Assembly: GCA_947095535.1 (NCBI GenBank)
Contig: OX352773.1
Coordinates: forward strand, 71,628,591-71,692,590
Reading direction: 5' to 3'
DNA length: 64,000 nt
Origin: Poecilobothrus nobilitatus
Taxonomy: Eukaryota; Arthropoda; Insecta; Diptera; Dolichopodidae
The notes beneath the pieces were generated by a model. That model had not been told where the DNA came from. It worked only from the letters and a program-made list of their open reading frames with translations, and searched no databases. Each line of letters begins with the position of its first letter. Position 1 is the first letter of the stretch. Below, in pieces: positions 1 through 14,530 of this stretch. A program made the position numbers and the translations under genes.

Positions 1-811
<811 letters not shown>

Positions 812-1629
812 TAAATTAAAATTATATTATATACTGGAATTAATTCTTTAAATGTATATAAAATATTTTGATTCGAGAAAAGATCTTATTACTCGAAGGT
901 CATTGATATACTTATAAAAATCTATTTTTGAGAAAATTAAAAATACAATAATTTTAAAATTTTTTATTAAAAAATTAAAAAAAAAAAAAATAATTGTAAA
1001 GAAACCAAATGAATTATTGATATGAAAAGGAATGCATGCATAAATGACGTGTTAAAAATATGAGTGCATTATTTATTTTATGGGAGGAAAAGAATAAGTG
1101 CACGCATATTCATTTAATAATATAAAACCAGAAAAAATCTATGAATTGAAAATATATATATTGTATTTTTCATCTATAAATAATATGTATAATATTAAAA
1201 TATTTAGCCAGATTAAAAAATTTTGCACAACAAGAATTCATTTTATTTTTAAATTTTTTTTTTATTTTCTCATATTTCAATGCTATTGTGGTTTTCTTTG
1301 TCGAAAAAAAGATTTTATAGCAAGGAAATATGTAAAATGCAAGTTTTTTAAGAAGCACATTTTTAAAGTATTAACATAAATAATTTTAAAATTTATATAA
1401 ATCTGTAGAAAATTTACTATACTTACTTAAATTTATTATTTTTACTATATGTTATGCGCCTAAACAATAGGCGAGGAAAATGAAGAAAGCGAGGAAAATA
1501 ACACTGGAGGAGAAGAATTAATAAAGAAGAAATGTGGAGAAATTCTGAGATGTTAATATTTCTTTAAGTTTTGTTATATTGAAAACAACCTACTTCTTTT
1601 GGTATAAAACACAGAAGCGGGTAAAAAAT

Positions 1630-2215
1630 TGGGGATAGGGGATATTCCTTACTATGAGCGAACTTCCAAATCTTGTCTTTGACCATCTAAACATTTCCAC
1701 GGTGTAAGGGTCAATATAAGTATAACTTATTGACTCTCTTCCGAAAGATTTTAAACTAGGATGAAGAATCTTTATTTCAGTAGAACAAAAAGTATCACCT
1801 ACAAAATATCTTTAAAAAAGTGAAAGTGCTCCAACATTTTTTCAAATACCAAGAGGAACTAAATTACGTGTCATATTTCTAAGTTACGAACCGCCTATCA
1901 AATGTACTGCGCTTTTCTGAATCTTATTAAGTACATTTAATACAGTTTAAGATGCGCAAAATGTGAGCATTTTTCTTCATGTTGAGTCGGATATAAGATT
2001 TATAGCTAATAAGAAACTTCCGTGGGGCAAAATATACTTTACGTCGATTCAGAGAGTCGAAATAATTTGCGGCGCTTTAAAAATATGCTTATTCCATAAT
2101 AAAGGTTTAGTTATTTTAATGCCTACCATTCTTATTCTATCGAACCGAGGCAAATTGTTTCCCGGAAAACATAGAGCAGGGCTGAGGAGGCTTACTTTTT
2201 TCTTAATTTAAGTAA
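1630..2215 (-). mobile_element. LINE ORF2 C-terminal relic (CR1/jockey type)
   Basis: The reverse strand reads as a broken LINE C-terminus. It contains VLNVLNKIQKSAVHLIGGS, then NVGALSLF, RYF and CSTEIKILHPSLKSF in order. These match the usual LINE ORF2 pattern of LDKIQKRAIRLIG, ALSLFYRY, CS.EL...PP. Stops and frameshifts interrupt it, so it is inactive. The + strand open frame at 1963-2211 is a shadow of this relic. Base composition is less A/T-biased than the flanks, as expected for former coding sequence. The same LINE type appears at 26820-27190. The exact clade is uncertain. Confidence 0.68.
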
Positions 2216-4208
2216 CTTCGTTTTTCCATTTTTAGGTTTTGGATTTATACACAATATGTATAAGAATATAACTTTTGAATTTCAATGAAGTTATAATCAT
2301 TTAAATACATGACTTTTTTCGACATTAAGATGGGGGGTAACAAAATCTAAAAAATTATAGTTTATCAAGAAAATCCTTTTACAAAATTTATTTTTAAGAT
2401 ATTATGTCGGTTAAAATTCATTCCTTTATCTCAAAATACTGTGCAAGTTTTGTACACAAAACGGACATACCTAAAGAAATTAATAAGCACACATTTTTCC
2501 GAATATTTTAGAATCGATTTCTATTTTTTCTATTTTCTTTTATAACTTTCGTTTTTTTTATAACCTACCTTTATTTTTTTTATTTATAAAATGTTGGCTA
2601 AAATATGAGTAGCTATTTTTTTTTATAATATAATATAATATATTTATATTTATTTATTTAAATTATGACTATAACTTTTAATCAAATGGTTTTAAAGAAT
2701 AAGAAAGAAATTTAAGAAATTACTGCTAATGATTTTTCAAATACTTAAGCTAAAATTAAAAGAAATGTTTGCTTTTCCCTGAACTTTCACGGAGTGGATT
2801 TCACATGCTGGACTTTCACACAGTCCCCAAATTGTATTTATTTTACTTACATATACCAGGTACCAGAATACCAGAACTTACTTGATTTTTATGAGGTTAT
2901 TTTAACTTAAAATATCAACATTAAAATCAAAAAAATGTTTTCTGCGAATCGATAACATAATATCTGCCTTCACCAAATTGAATTTTATATTCCAGTATAT
3001 ACTTATAGCTAATTGGCTATTTTGATGTATTAATCTGGTCGCGCTGGCATAACTAATAGATTAGATTACCAGTTGAATTCGAGTAAAAATATGTTTAATA
3101 CTTTGTAGGAAATGGAAAGTGATTTTTGGCAGAAATGTAATCCTTACTATATAGAAGGTATTTCCCTTCAGCTGTATTTGTACATTTGTACTTTTACTTA
3201 TTTATGTTGCATTTCTGTTTAGATAGCAATTGGCGCAAAAATTATTAAAGATCGCTAACGGTACTTACCGATTTTTAGATAAGTTTTACTTAGATCTTTA
3301 GGTAAGTTCACTATATGTACATTTTTTTACACGTTACACAAACTCTTAGAAAGTATTCCTGTACACAAAATTGTTGTAGGTTTAGGTAAGGCGGGAAAAA
3401 AATGAGGAGACGGAAATATGATAATATAGGATAGTTAATAATCTTATCTCTAATATGTAAATATTTCTTAAACTATAAAAGAGAAACTTAACCTTTTATG
3501 ATATAAACAGAAAAGCTTTTTTTTTGTAATTTACCGAAAAAAAAATGAAGTAATGTAATTTAACCGATTCATAGATCTGAAACAATAAAAAATTTTTGCT
3601 TCTTAACATAATGTTTGTATATTATATTTTTTTGCAAGTATATACATACATATTGCGCAACATAATCATCTGATATTTAATTGTTTATTATTATTTTTTA
3701 TTTTTAAAATAAAATAAAAATAATATAAGTATTGAATTTTTATTTTTTTCGAATAGATAAGAGTACACATTTCAATATCACATAAAATAATTAATTTACA
3801 TTTATTATTAAAATTATAATATGTGATAAAAATTATAATATCCAATAATATGTTATGTTGATTAAACTACATTTATATAGATATACAAGTATAGTATATA
3901 TGTATATATGAATTTTTATATAAAGTATAAATGTCAAATTAAATTGATTAGTAAATTTAATTCTGAGCAAAAATATACCGTTAGATAAATAAAAAAAATT
4001 TTAATATTTATAATTAATATTAAATCTAAAATAAGTTACCTACATATTATTTTTATTTTTTAAATAGCATGTATACTTCAAATTATTGTACTACATAATA
4101 TTTAAGTAAAGTTTAAGCTTTTTTTTTATTTAAACAACTGTTTTTATTAATTTAAGAATATAATCAAAACTTATATTTATTATAATAATTCATATATACT
4201 ATGTTATT

Positions 4209-5441
4209 AGCACATTTCCAAAAAAAATTTGAAAAAATGTGCTTATTAGTTTTATTCTATCCGTCCGTCCGTCGGTCTGTTTGCAAAACTTCTACACCGT
4301 TAAAGATAGAGAAAAACAATTTTAACCATGGGTCTCATAAAAAAAATAATTTTGTGGAACAACTTTTTCATGTAGCCCCATCAATTACGGACCATTACGG
4401 AGCTACAGCCCATCAAACTTTGAAAAAACCCTATTTTTAAATGCATATATCTTACGTTCTGCTTAAGATTTTTAAACTTTGTAAATTAATATCAAAATTA
4501 TACAATTTTTTTAAATTTGGTATTTAAATTTACAGTTATGTGAAAACCAAATTTTACATGATTTTTCTGCTTTCATAACTCTGGTACGCTTTTAGATAGA
4601 GGCTTGAAATTTAGAGACAAGAAAGAACTTTTTGAATTAGTATAAGTTTGCTCAGAACATTGTTTTGGGTCACCCCCTGTTTATGAGCTGTTAGGGCTCA
4701 AAAATTGAAAATTTGCTATTTTTAAACACCTGTAACTTAGGAGCCTGTACAAATTTTACTTCGGAAAGATATAAAAATTAAAGATCCAGTAATATATTTT
4801 AAAGCGTGTTAAAGGTTTATTTTAGTTATATAGGGTTATCAGATTACAGCTCTTCAAAATTGTGAAAAAGCCGAATTTTCAGATGAATATATCTCAGGCT
4901 CTGCGTAATAGTGTTACAATCTAAAACCGCTAGAAGACCGGACATTTTATTATCTACATAAAGCAATATTAAAATTATGCAATATTTTGTTATTTGTTAT
5001 TTAAATTTACCGTTATGTGAAAGCCACATTTTGCATGAAATTTCTTTTTTCATAACTCCGGCACGCCTTTAGATAGGAACCTGAAATTTTGAGACAAGAA
5101 AGAACTTTTAGAATTAGTATAAGTTTCCTTAAAAATTTGTTTGCCCCACCCCCTGTTTAAGAGGTATTAGGGCTGAAAACTTGAAAATTTGCTATTTTTA
5201 GGCACTTGCAACTTAAGCCCCGGCACAAATTTTTCTTCGGTAAGACATAAAAATTAAAGCTCCAGCTCCACGTGTGTTAACGGTTTTCCTTATTTTCACA
5301 TATTTTCTTGTTACAAAAAATGTCTTAAATTTAATTTTTTAAATTTTCAAATTTTTGTGCAAGTCACAATTCTAAACAGTTTGTATTGTGTTTTGGAAAT
5401 GTGCGCATTTAAAAACCGTTGGTTTACATTCTATCTTGTTT
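4209..5441 (+). repeat. Hairpin-ended repeat H, dimeric copy 1
   Basis: It starts AGCACATTTCC and within 35 bp has the inverse AAATGTGCT, a 9-bp stem hairpin. A CCGTCCGTCCGTC microsatellite follows, then two internal units about 478 bp apart, each with TTTA.CGTTATGTGAAA and CATAACTC.GG.ACGC. It ends near GGAAATGTGCGCATTT and ..TACATTCTATCTTGTTT. The GGAAATGTGC near the 3' end is the inverse of the 5' start. It has no coding capacity, so it would be a non-autonomous element. Confidence 0.85.
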
Positions 5442-8339
5442 GATCTGTTATCATACAAATATTTTAAAATTTGATTTTTTAAACACCCTGTTTTAAAAAA
5501 ATATATAAATATGTTTTTTTTTTTTTATTCTTGATTTTTCCGGTTATTAACATTAAAAAAAAAAAAAAATTCATAACTTTTTTGTATTTTCATGATTATA
5601 AAAATAATTTTGTGCGATTAACCGTTTAATTTGTTTTTTTTTTTTGTTATTTTATTTTATAATATTTTTTTTTATTATTGTTTTCGAAAATTCAAAAATG
5701 TTTAAAGCATGTTGTTAAAATTAATATTTATATATATAATGTTTTTTTTTTTTTAAATTGAAAAGTTTTATAAAAATTCTCTATTCTTTATAACTTATGT
5801 ATACATATGAAAATAATGTCTCTAACATTATATCAATATTTTTATACTCCTATTTTTATGCAATCATTTTATTCGAAAAAGAAAGAAAATCATATTTAAT
5901 GAAAAATTATGTATGTTCATAGTTGGATCATAGCTGATCATATGTTCATTTTTGTTCATTTTTTGGGGTTCAGAAAAGTATTGTTTTATTAAAAGATGTT
6001 TAAAATATGGGTTGAAGTTCCAAAAAGCTGGTTAACGGCGTGTTTGTCTTGTAACTTTTAGAGCTAAAATTACATTAAAAACAAATGTCTTCGGCGCGTC
6101 TTCTATTTGGCGATGAATCCCTTAAAGGCCGCATTTAATCCTTCGAAATTTTTTTCTTGCCATTTATTTAACTCAATATATCTGCTAAATTATTCAAAAT
6201 ATCAATTTCGTTAAACAACCTTTACATAGCCCCCATAAAATTATCTTTCAAGTGACATATATTTTATATATCTTGGGATCATATAGCGAAGACACAGGCT
6301 GACTTCAAACTGAAAAAATGGAGCTTTTTTTAAATATTGAATTTGTTTTTTTTTTTTGTTTTAAATTTTAGTGGAACGTTTTCACATAAAGGTATTTTTT
6401 AATACCTGACAAAAATTGGCACGTATATAAGGCTTTAAATATTGAGATCAAGTTGGATCCTTGCTTACATGGTTCGTGAGTTAAAACAACAATTACAAAA
6501 AAAAAAATTGAAAATTTTGTATGGAAAATTGATTTGTAATCAATGTCAGATTTTTTAAAAAGCTTGTGCATAAAATACATTTAAGACATTTTATTAAAAT
6601 TGTAAAGAGCACTAAATATACATAGCCAGGGAGAATAAAAGTATGATGATAAATAAGAATTGATCTATAACCAACTTTGTGTTTATGATTCTAAAATATC
6701 TATGTATCAAAACAGTTTGTACTCGTTTCATTTAGTTTTTTTTTATCATTATTCACTGGCTTTTTTTTTATCTTTTGCCAATCTACTGTACTTAATTTTT
6801 TCTAAAAAATTTTAATATCATTTTCCATTTCCAAATTTCTTAAAATTTTAATATCCGGTTCATCTCGGTCCATACAATCATTCCTTCTCCCTAGGTACGA
6901 ATTATCTATATCGTGTCTGAGAGTTAAAATCTTTAAAAACTATCATAAGATACGTACGATAATATTTTTGGGTACTCCTCCACGTTTAGAGTCCTTTATG
7001 GTCGGAAACCAAAAATTTGAAAAACACAATTGGAACTTGTAGTTAAACTGTTGACATTTTGTTTTAATTACATGTAAAACATTGATTACCTGTTTTGCCC
7101 CTATATCAATTGTAGAATTATATAAAATTTTCGAAAGAAGTACTTTTAAAAATCCTTTACTTTACCTACCCCTTGTTTACTAATTTATTATATTATGAAA
7201 GTTTAAAAAAAATTTGTTATTTATTTATTTTATTTTTATTTATGAAAAATGTAAATAAAATAAAATTTTATTTTATACTTACCACCTATTAATACGGGGT
7301 ATTTTATTTTTTTTTTTTAATACCATTATGATAACACGAAAATAAAATACAGGAAATGGAGCATTTTAAATTAAAACAATATCATATAAATTTAAATATA
7401 TACAGGGAAATTAATTATCAATTTTTTTTTTTAATATTAAAGTCTTTTTTAAATATTTTTAGATTGAAATTTTGTCATTCTATTTGTTTTAACTCCAACT
7501 AACATATGCTATTTAATGCGTCAAATGCATAAAACCGAGCTTAAAATTAAATCTTATTTTTATCAAACAAAATCTACACCTACAACTTATAATTTTTGTT
7601 TGAAAATGTGAAATTTGAGTTCTAGCTCAGTTATATGAATTCGACCCAATAAATCCAATAAAATCTGGGGATGTATAATAGCAGTTTTAAGATTCCTCTA
7701 GATGTCAATTTTATTTAACGTAATAATATTTAAAATTCTTTTAAAATTTTCTATTCATAAAAATAAGCTTTACTTATTTATTTCAGAAATCGATTTCCTT
7801 TATTTTACCCAGCCCTATAGTTTATACAAAATCTTACAGCCTGATTCATGATTTGCGTAAAGTTATTAATTCAAATTCTAGTGATTTTTGTCTACTTTTA
7901 TATTCATAGTACATTTTCGAATAACGATTTATACTTTTATATTGTCAATCAATGCCAACTTAATCAAAAAAAAAAAATTAACTCAAAAATAAGCAGCTAT
8001 TTATTCTTTTTTAAATGTATTCAACACGTTAGTTAGTATTTAAAACATACTAATTACATTGTTTGGTATAAAACTTATTAAAAATACATTAAATTTCAAT
8101 TTGACTTCTTGAATATTTTTTAAAATTTTGTATTTTTCCAATTCCTATATATAACAAAAAAAAACTAACTATAAGTTGAAATAAAAATTTTTATTTTATG
8201 TCAATATTTAATATTAAAAGGTTAGAATAATAATAAATGTTGTTATTTATAGAATATAAGTATACGGTAAAGAAAATTTTTCATTTATCGTCATAATTTT
8301 TAGTCTTTATTACTTTTTTTGGTTTTTTTTTTTATTTTT

Positions 8340-9631
8340 AGCACATTTCCAAAAAAATTTTGAAAAAATGTGCTTATTAGTTTCACTCTGTCCGTCCGTC
8401 CGTCCGTCTGTTTACAAAACTTCTACACCGTTAAAGATAGAGAAAAAAATTTTAACCATGGGTAGGTCTCATAAAAAAAATAATTTTGTGGAACAACTTT
8501 TTCATGTAGCCCCCTCAATTACGGAGCTGCAGCCCCTCAAACTTTGAAAAAACCCTATTTTTAAATGCACATATCTTATGTTCTGCTTAAGATTTTGTCA
8601 ATCTGAAAACGTCATTCGACAGGTATTTTTTCTACTTTTCTAAATTAGTATCAAAATTATACATTTTTTTTAAATTTAGTATTTAAATTTACCGTTATGT
8701 GAAAATCAAATTTTGCATGATTTTTCTACCTTCATAACTCCGGCACGCTTTCAGATAGAGGCTTGAAATTTTGAGGCAAGAAAGAACTTTTGGAATTAGT
8801 ATAAGTTTGCTCAGCAAATTTTTTTAGGCCACCCCCTGTTTATTAACTATTAGGGCTCAAAAATTGAAAATTTGCTATTTTTAAACACCTGTAACTTACG
8901 AACCTGTACACATTTTATTTCAGCAAGATATAAAAATTAAAGCTACAGTACTATATTTTTACGTGTGTTAAAGGTTTATTTTAGTTATGAAGGGTTCCAA
9001 AGTTGCAGCTCTTCAAAATTGCAAAAAATAGCCCCATTTTCAGATGTATATATCTCACGCTCTGCGTAATAGTTTTGCAATCTAAAACCGCCAGAAGATC
9101 GAAAATTTTATTATCTATATAAAACAATATCAAAATTATGTAATATTTTGTAATTTACTATTAAATTTACCGTTATCTGAAAACCACATTTTGCATGAAA
9201 TTTCGTTTTTCATAACTCCGGCACGCCTTTAGATAGGATTTTGAGACAAGAAAGAACTTTTAGAATTAGTATAAGTTTCCTCAGAAAATTTTTTGGTAGC
9301 ACCCCCTATTTAAGAGTTATTATGTCTCAAAAATTGAAAATTTGCTATTTTTAGACACCTGTAACTTAGGCACCTGTAAAAATTTTTCTTCGGCAAGACA
9401 TGAAAATTAAAGGTTTAATAATATATTTTTATGGGTGTTAATGGGTGTTTTCTTAGTTATATAGGATTCCGGACTTACGGCCCCTCAAAATTTCAAAAAT
9501 GTCATATTTACGTTTTTTCTTATTACATGTAATTTTCAAATTTTTGTGCAAGTCACAATTCTAAACAGTTTGTATTGAGTTTTTTGAAATGTGCGCTTTT
9601 AAAAATCATTGGTTTACATTCTACCTTGTTT
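8340..9631 (+). repeat. Hairpin-ended repeat H, dimeric copy 2
   Basis: This copy closely resembles 4209-5441 along its whole length: AGCACATTT/AAATGTGCT hairpin (8340-8374), a tandem TCCG run, two internal units, and an end at GTGCGC..GGTTTACATTCTACCTTGTTT. It is about 1.29 kb, in the same orientation and about 4.1 kb from copy 1. Confidence 0.86.
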
Positions 9632-10229
9632 TATTATAAAATATATATTAATTATATTAATTAAAGAATATTTATCGTGTTTAATTACTTTACAAATATT
9701 ATTGTCTATTTTATATTTTTTTGTAACATAATTTATATATTAAAAAAGATGTATAATTAAATTCATTTAGAATATAGCATGACCTTAATCAATTTAACTT
9801 TTTATTAGATATTTTTAATTAAAATTTATACACTAGGTTAGAAATTATTTGTAAAAGATTACAAATTAAGCATATAAGAATTAATAAAATTTCCTGTTAA
9901 ATTTAATTTAATTTCCTGTTAAATAAAGTCATAATATATACATTATATTATATACAAGGTTTTTATTGTAATTTTACATTGTTTTTAAAATAAAACTTAC
10001 TTGTCCAACCTCAAAATCATTGTTTCTAATATGAATACAAAACTTATGTTCGGAAAAAGGAAAATTTTTGATGAATAAACAATTAACATTATTAAACCAA
10101 AATTAAAACAAAAGTTGCAAAATAATTTTACTATATATATACATCTTGGTCAAAAATTTGTGTAAACACTGCCATTGCTTTAGCAATAATTACTGATCAC
10201 TGACTAATAAGAAATTATGCAACCAGAAT

Positions 10230-10680
10230 CTGTATTACTTATAACACATACTGTAGGAGGTGCATAAAGAAAGGGATGGAGGAGGCTCACCATCACTTTC
10301 GCTCCGAATGTCTCGCCGTAGCTAGGGTCACATTGAAAATCTGAAGATTCCCTACCTTTTCAAAAATTAACTAGTTATTCGAAAGTAAAATTGGAGAACT
10401 AATTTTATATTTGAGATCTAAGGACTTGTAATAGAACATAGTTGACAACCATAAATACGAAGAAAACAGTACTGTGTCTGTTCTAATTGTGTTCTCTTGA
10501 AAGATTTCTAGAGATCAGCCTTATATAAACCATCCTATAAATACCTCGGTTTCTCTTAATGGTTAGAGTCCGCAAAATCATTTTTGTCTTCTCAAAACAT
10601 AGTTTTTAATGTAGTTTTGAAAATAAATAGGAAGCCAAAGCACAAAATCGAGGTTGAGGTGTACATATACCTACATTTCG
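10230..10680. other. Less A/T-rich island, unidentified
   Basis: This stretch contains GGAGGAGGCTCACCATCACT and CGCTCCGAATGTCTCGCCGT and has visibly more G and C than its flanks. I find no open frame or known motif on either strand. It is probably an old transposon relic. Confidence 0.35.
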
Positions 10681-11956
10681 AATAAAAATTAAAAATAAAA
10701 CGGAAAATTATTAAAATTATAAATAATTAAATAAAAAATTAAAACTGTATAAATACTAAATTTTAGAACATAACAGAAAAATATTATATTATTTAAATTG
10801 AATATATGAAAACTATTAGTTTTTTTAAGTAAAATGTATCTAATAATTTTTTAAAAATTTTAATGAATGAAATTATTATTGCTCTGTGTTTTTTTTTTTT
10901 TTTTGTTATTTTTCAGTCAAAAAAACCTATTTTTTTTTTTTTAAAGTAAACATTTCCCACTCAAAACTGATTGAATTGATACCTAATTAATCACAAACGA
11001 AAAAAAAAAAAAAAAATTTCAAATTAAAATTAATTTTAATTTGTTTTTTCTTTTTAAATTAAATTTTTCAAATTGAGTGAATAGATCATGAATTAAGTTT
11101 TCTATTGATGTGGTTATTTTAATTTTTTAATAAAAAAAATTTTACAAAGTTGGTGTGAAATGTTATTTTATGATTAATATTTTTAAAATAAAACACTTTA
11201 TAAACATTTCCGGTTTTTGTAACTTTTTATGTGCAATAAATTGCAAATTTTTTTTATAGAAATCAATTTAAAATATGTATAAAATATGTAAATATAAAAT
11301 ATGTAGGCTATTTAAATTTAAGTTATAAGAAAAATTTATTTGTATATTAAATTCTTTACAGATAATTTTCCAAAAAATTTTTATTATAATAGATTTTCAA
11401 TATTTGGTTTATTCTCTTGCCACATTTGTTATCGTATCACAACCAGTCTTTTTTTTTCTTCTGTTGCCAATCCATGACTAGATGTACGGCACTGCGTCAG
11501 AATGTTTCCATTTTTTTCCTTTTAGGTTATGAATTGGCTGGCATATTTTTACCGATTTCTGATTTTATGAAGTAGCTCATCAACTTTTATGAACTAGCTC
11601 TAATACCAGTCTAATTATTGATGTTTTTCAACCGGTAATTTTTTTTATTTTTCAAAAAAAAAAAGAAATATAACACAAATATCTATAATAAAAGAACCGA
11701 ATTTTGAATATAAAATGATCTGATTAAACTGAAAAAAAACTAAAACCCCGTTATAGAAAATAATTTTATGAAAAAAAACACCATTTTTTTTAATTATTTT
11801 ATTTATTAGATTTATTACAGACTAAACCCCAGTACAAAAAATAATATTATGAAAAAACTACTCTCTTTTTTTTTAAATATTTTATTTTTTATTTTCTTCG
11901 ATTTCTTAATTACAAAGATCTAAATAAAACAGAAACTACAAATACATATAAAAAAA

Positions 11957-12230
11957 TTTATTTATTTATTTATATTAATATTACATACATAAATATAATG
12001 CAATATTATTGAACCATCGGCTACTAAGGCCATTATAGGTTTTTATACTATTATTAAATTATATACTAATATTATTTATTTTGTTTATATTATATTCTAT
12101 ATATTTACATTATATTTGGTCGTAAGGGGTGGTATGTAAAAAAAAAACACTTACGACCTGTGCAGGGATCGAACCCATACTCCTTCGGTTAATACGCCAT
12201 ACGCCTACCCACTAGACTACCGAAGCCCCT
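11957..12230 (-). mobile_element. tRNA-derived SINE, family A copy 1
   Basis: On the reverse strand it begins AGGGGCTTCGGTAGTCTAGT with a tRNA-like A box, has GGGTTCGATCC as a B box, then a GGTCGTAAG..CTTACGACC hairpin. A body with CTATAATGGCC and TAGCCGATGGTTCAATAATA follows, and a (TAAA)n tail. RNA polymerase III boxes define it as a tRNA-related SINE. Confidence 0.88.
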
Positions 12231-13703
12231 AAAAAAAAAACTACCCTAAAAAATATACATAAGAGAAATAAAAATTGCCTACTTTTAGGCTTTTTACCAT
12301 TTTAAATCAAACCTAAATATTTTACTTCATTCAATTTCTTTTTCCAAATGCATTGTTATTTATTTCCAAACTTTGATATTTTTTATCAGTTATGGCTTAA
12401 CATCCTATTGATAAACTAAGGCATTTCCACAAATAATAACTTAAGAAAAAAATCTATCAAATTTTATTAAATTAGAATAACTCCATACTATTCATAAAAA
12501 TAGAAGTGTGGGTGCTGCTATATAAAAATACATATTTTCCAATAAGAAAAAGCGTCATTAATTTATGTAAATAAAATTTTTTAAAATCTAAATAAAGTAC
12601 ACACATAAAAAAAAAAATAAACAAAAATTTTAAAAATAATCAGTATAGAAAGAATTTGTTTTGGGGAATTTCTTAATTTATTTTAGCTAAAAAGAAAAAA
12701 AAAATTACGTTTATCTCACCTTGACCTCTTCCCTAAATATAGCAGAAAAGTAAAACGAGCAAATTGCGGCATTTATCAAATTCAATATTGTTTAATTATC
12801 AAGTTTGCGTTTGAAATGAAAAAAAAAAACCAAAAAAAAAAAAAAAATCATTATATATTATATTCTAATATATAAAAAATTAGTGAATACATAAATAAGC
12901 GCCTTAATTTTCTAACAGAAAATTAAAAAGAAAAAAATTAAACAGATACAAAATAAAACTCAAAAATGTTCTTTTTATTTTTATTTTTTTTTTTTTGAAA
13001 AATTCAAAATTTTTCTATTTGATGGGAAAAATTTAAAACAAAAAAAAAAAAAAAGAAAAACGAAATGTTTTAGCAATAAAGAGCGCGATTCCCCATCGCT
13101 ATGTCAAATATAAAATGTATATTTACTTTTTTTTTTTTCTTTTTACTCATTTACGTTGTGATTCATTAAAGGTCAAAATTTTATATTGACGCCATCAAAA
13201 AAAAAAAAAAAAACATAAAAACAAAATGAGTCTCTTCTTTTCATTTCTTTTGTTTTATTTATTTTCTTTTTCTTTTTTATTTTTGTTTTTTTTTTAAGTT
13301 TCATTTCATTCTGTTTCTTTTTTTGCGGTCATTATTGTAGTAAGTAAGTAAATTGCGTGAACTACTTAAATTTAATATAGACATTTTGAGGTTTAGTATC
13401 GGTGATAAAACTTAATTTATTGACTTATATTGATAGACTTTTAAACAAAATATAGAAGGTATATAAATTAAATCAAAATTTTTTTTTATATGTATGTACT
13501 AAAAATTTTATTTATATGCTTTTAACAAAATATAAAATGTTTAATAGTATGAAATGAAAAGATAAATAATTGATTATATACAAAATATTAATTATAAAAT
13601 TTTTTAGTATCCATAACGTAACACAGAAAAGAAATTTATTAGAAATAGCAAAATAATAATTACAAATTTAATTTTGTTTTAATATAATAAATATTAATTG
13701 ACA

Positions 13704-13741
13704 TTGTGGCGGGCGTTTGTTTACGTCCGTTTACGCCACAA
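13704..13741. repeat. GC-rich hairpin
   Basis: TTGTGGCG and CGCCACAA form a perfect 8-bp stem around a 22-nt loop containing TTTACGTCCGTTTACG. It is a GC-rich island in A/T-rich intron. Its function is unknown; it may be the end of an unrecognised element. Confidence 0.6.
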
Positions 13742-14224
13742 AGATATTTTTTAATATATAGGGGATATGGCGTTGCAATAAAATCAATTAAAAAGCGGTT
13801 ACACTTTTATTTCAAGAACTAAATACGGTTTTTAGAAGAACGTTTATAACCATAAACGATGTTTAGGATAACCTAAAGGTTTTCTTATTTTAATTCTCTA
13901 ATGGTATACTATCATCTTCTGTGATAACTCCACGCTATTATACAGTATCTTCTTCTAATTATAAGAATTACAAATGGTAAAGGGAAACGTATTATTTTTG
14001 AATATTTATTAATTATGGTCAAGTCTAAATACTACCTAACTTTTAAGAATGCACACTTAAATAGCGGTTACAATGATACTAAAAATGTTAGGTATTATTC
14101 GTATTGTAAGAAAATTATGAAAACATTTTTTAACTGTTTTAAATTACTATAAGTACAACAACTCTTATACTCTAACTTAACTAAATAAAACTAAAGATCT
14201 TTATATATATATGTACATATAATA

Positions 14225-14530
14225 TATAACTATGGCTTTAAGAACTAAAGTTCAAGTCACTAACCTCCAAAACAAAAATAAACTAAACTAATTATTTTTT
14301 TTGCTAAAATTTAACTTTAGTATTAATTAGAATTTTTTGGGAGTTAGTTCATTTTTAGAATTTAGAGATTAATTCATATGAACTAAGTCCCAAAAATTCT
14401 AAAATAATATTTTTAGTTCACAATTAAGATTGGAGGTTAGTCCATAATGAATTAACATCCAATAGTAGTGGGGATTATTTCATTTTTACTTCTGGGGTTT
14501 AGTGACTTGAGCGTTAATTCATAGCGCCCT
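14225..14530. repeat. Foldback cluster of TTAGTTCAT words
   Basis: The outer arms TTCAAGTCACTAACC and GGTTTAGTGACTTGAG are inverse. Inside, TTTTTTGGGAGTTAGTTCAT pairs with ATGAACTAAGTCCCAAAAAT. Variants TTAGTTCAT, TTAATTCAT, TTAGTCCAT and TTATTTCAT recur on both strands with GGG before them. There is no coding frame. Confidence 0.72.

Noticed and set aside
1466..1555. Short acidic frame GEENEESEENNTGGEEL..
   Set aside because: Only about 30 codons between stops in a GA-rich stretch, with no splice context joining it to the kinase frame.
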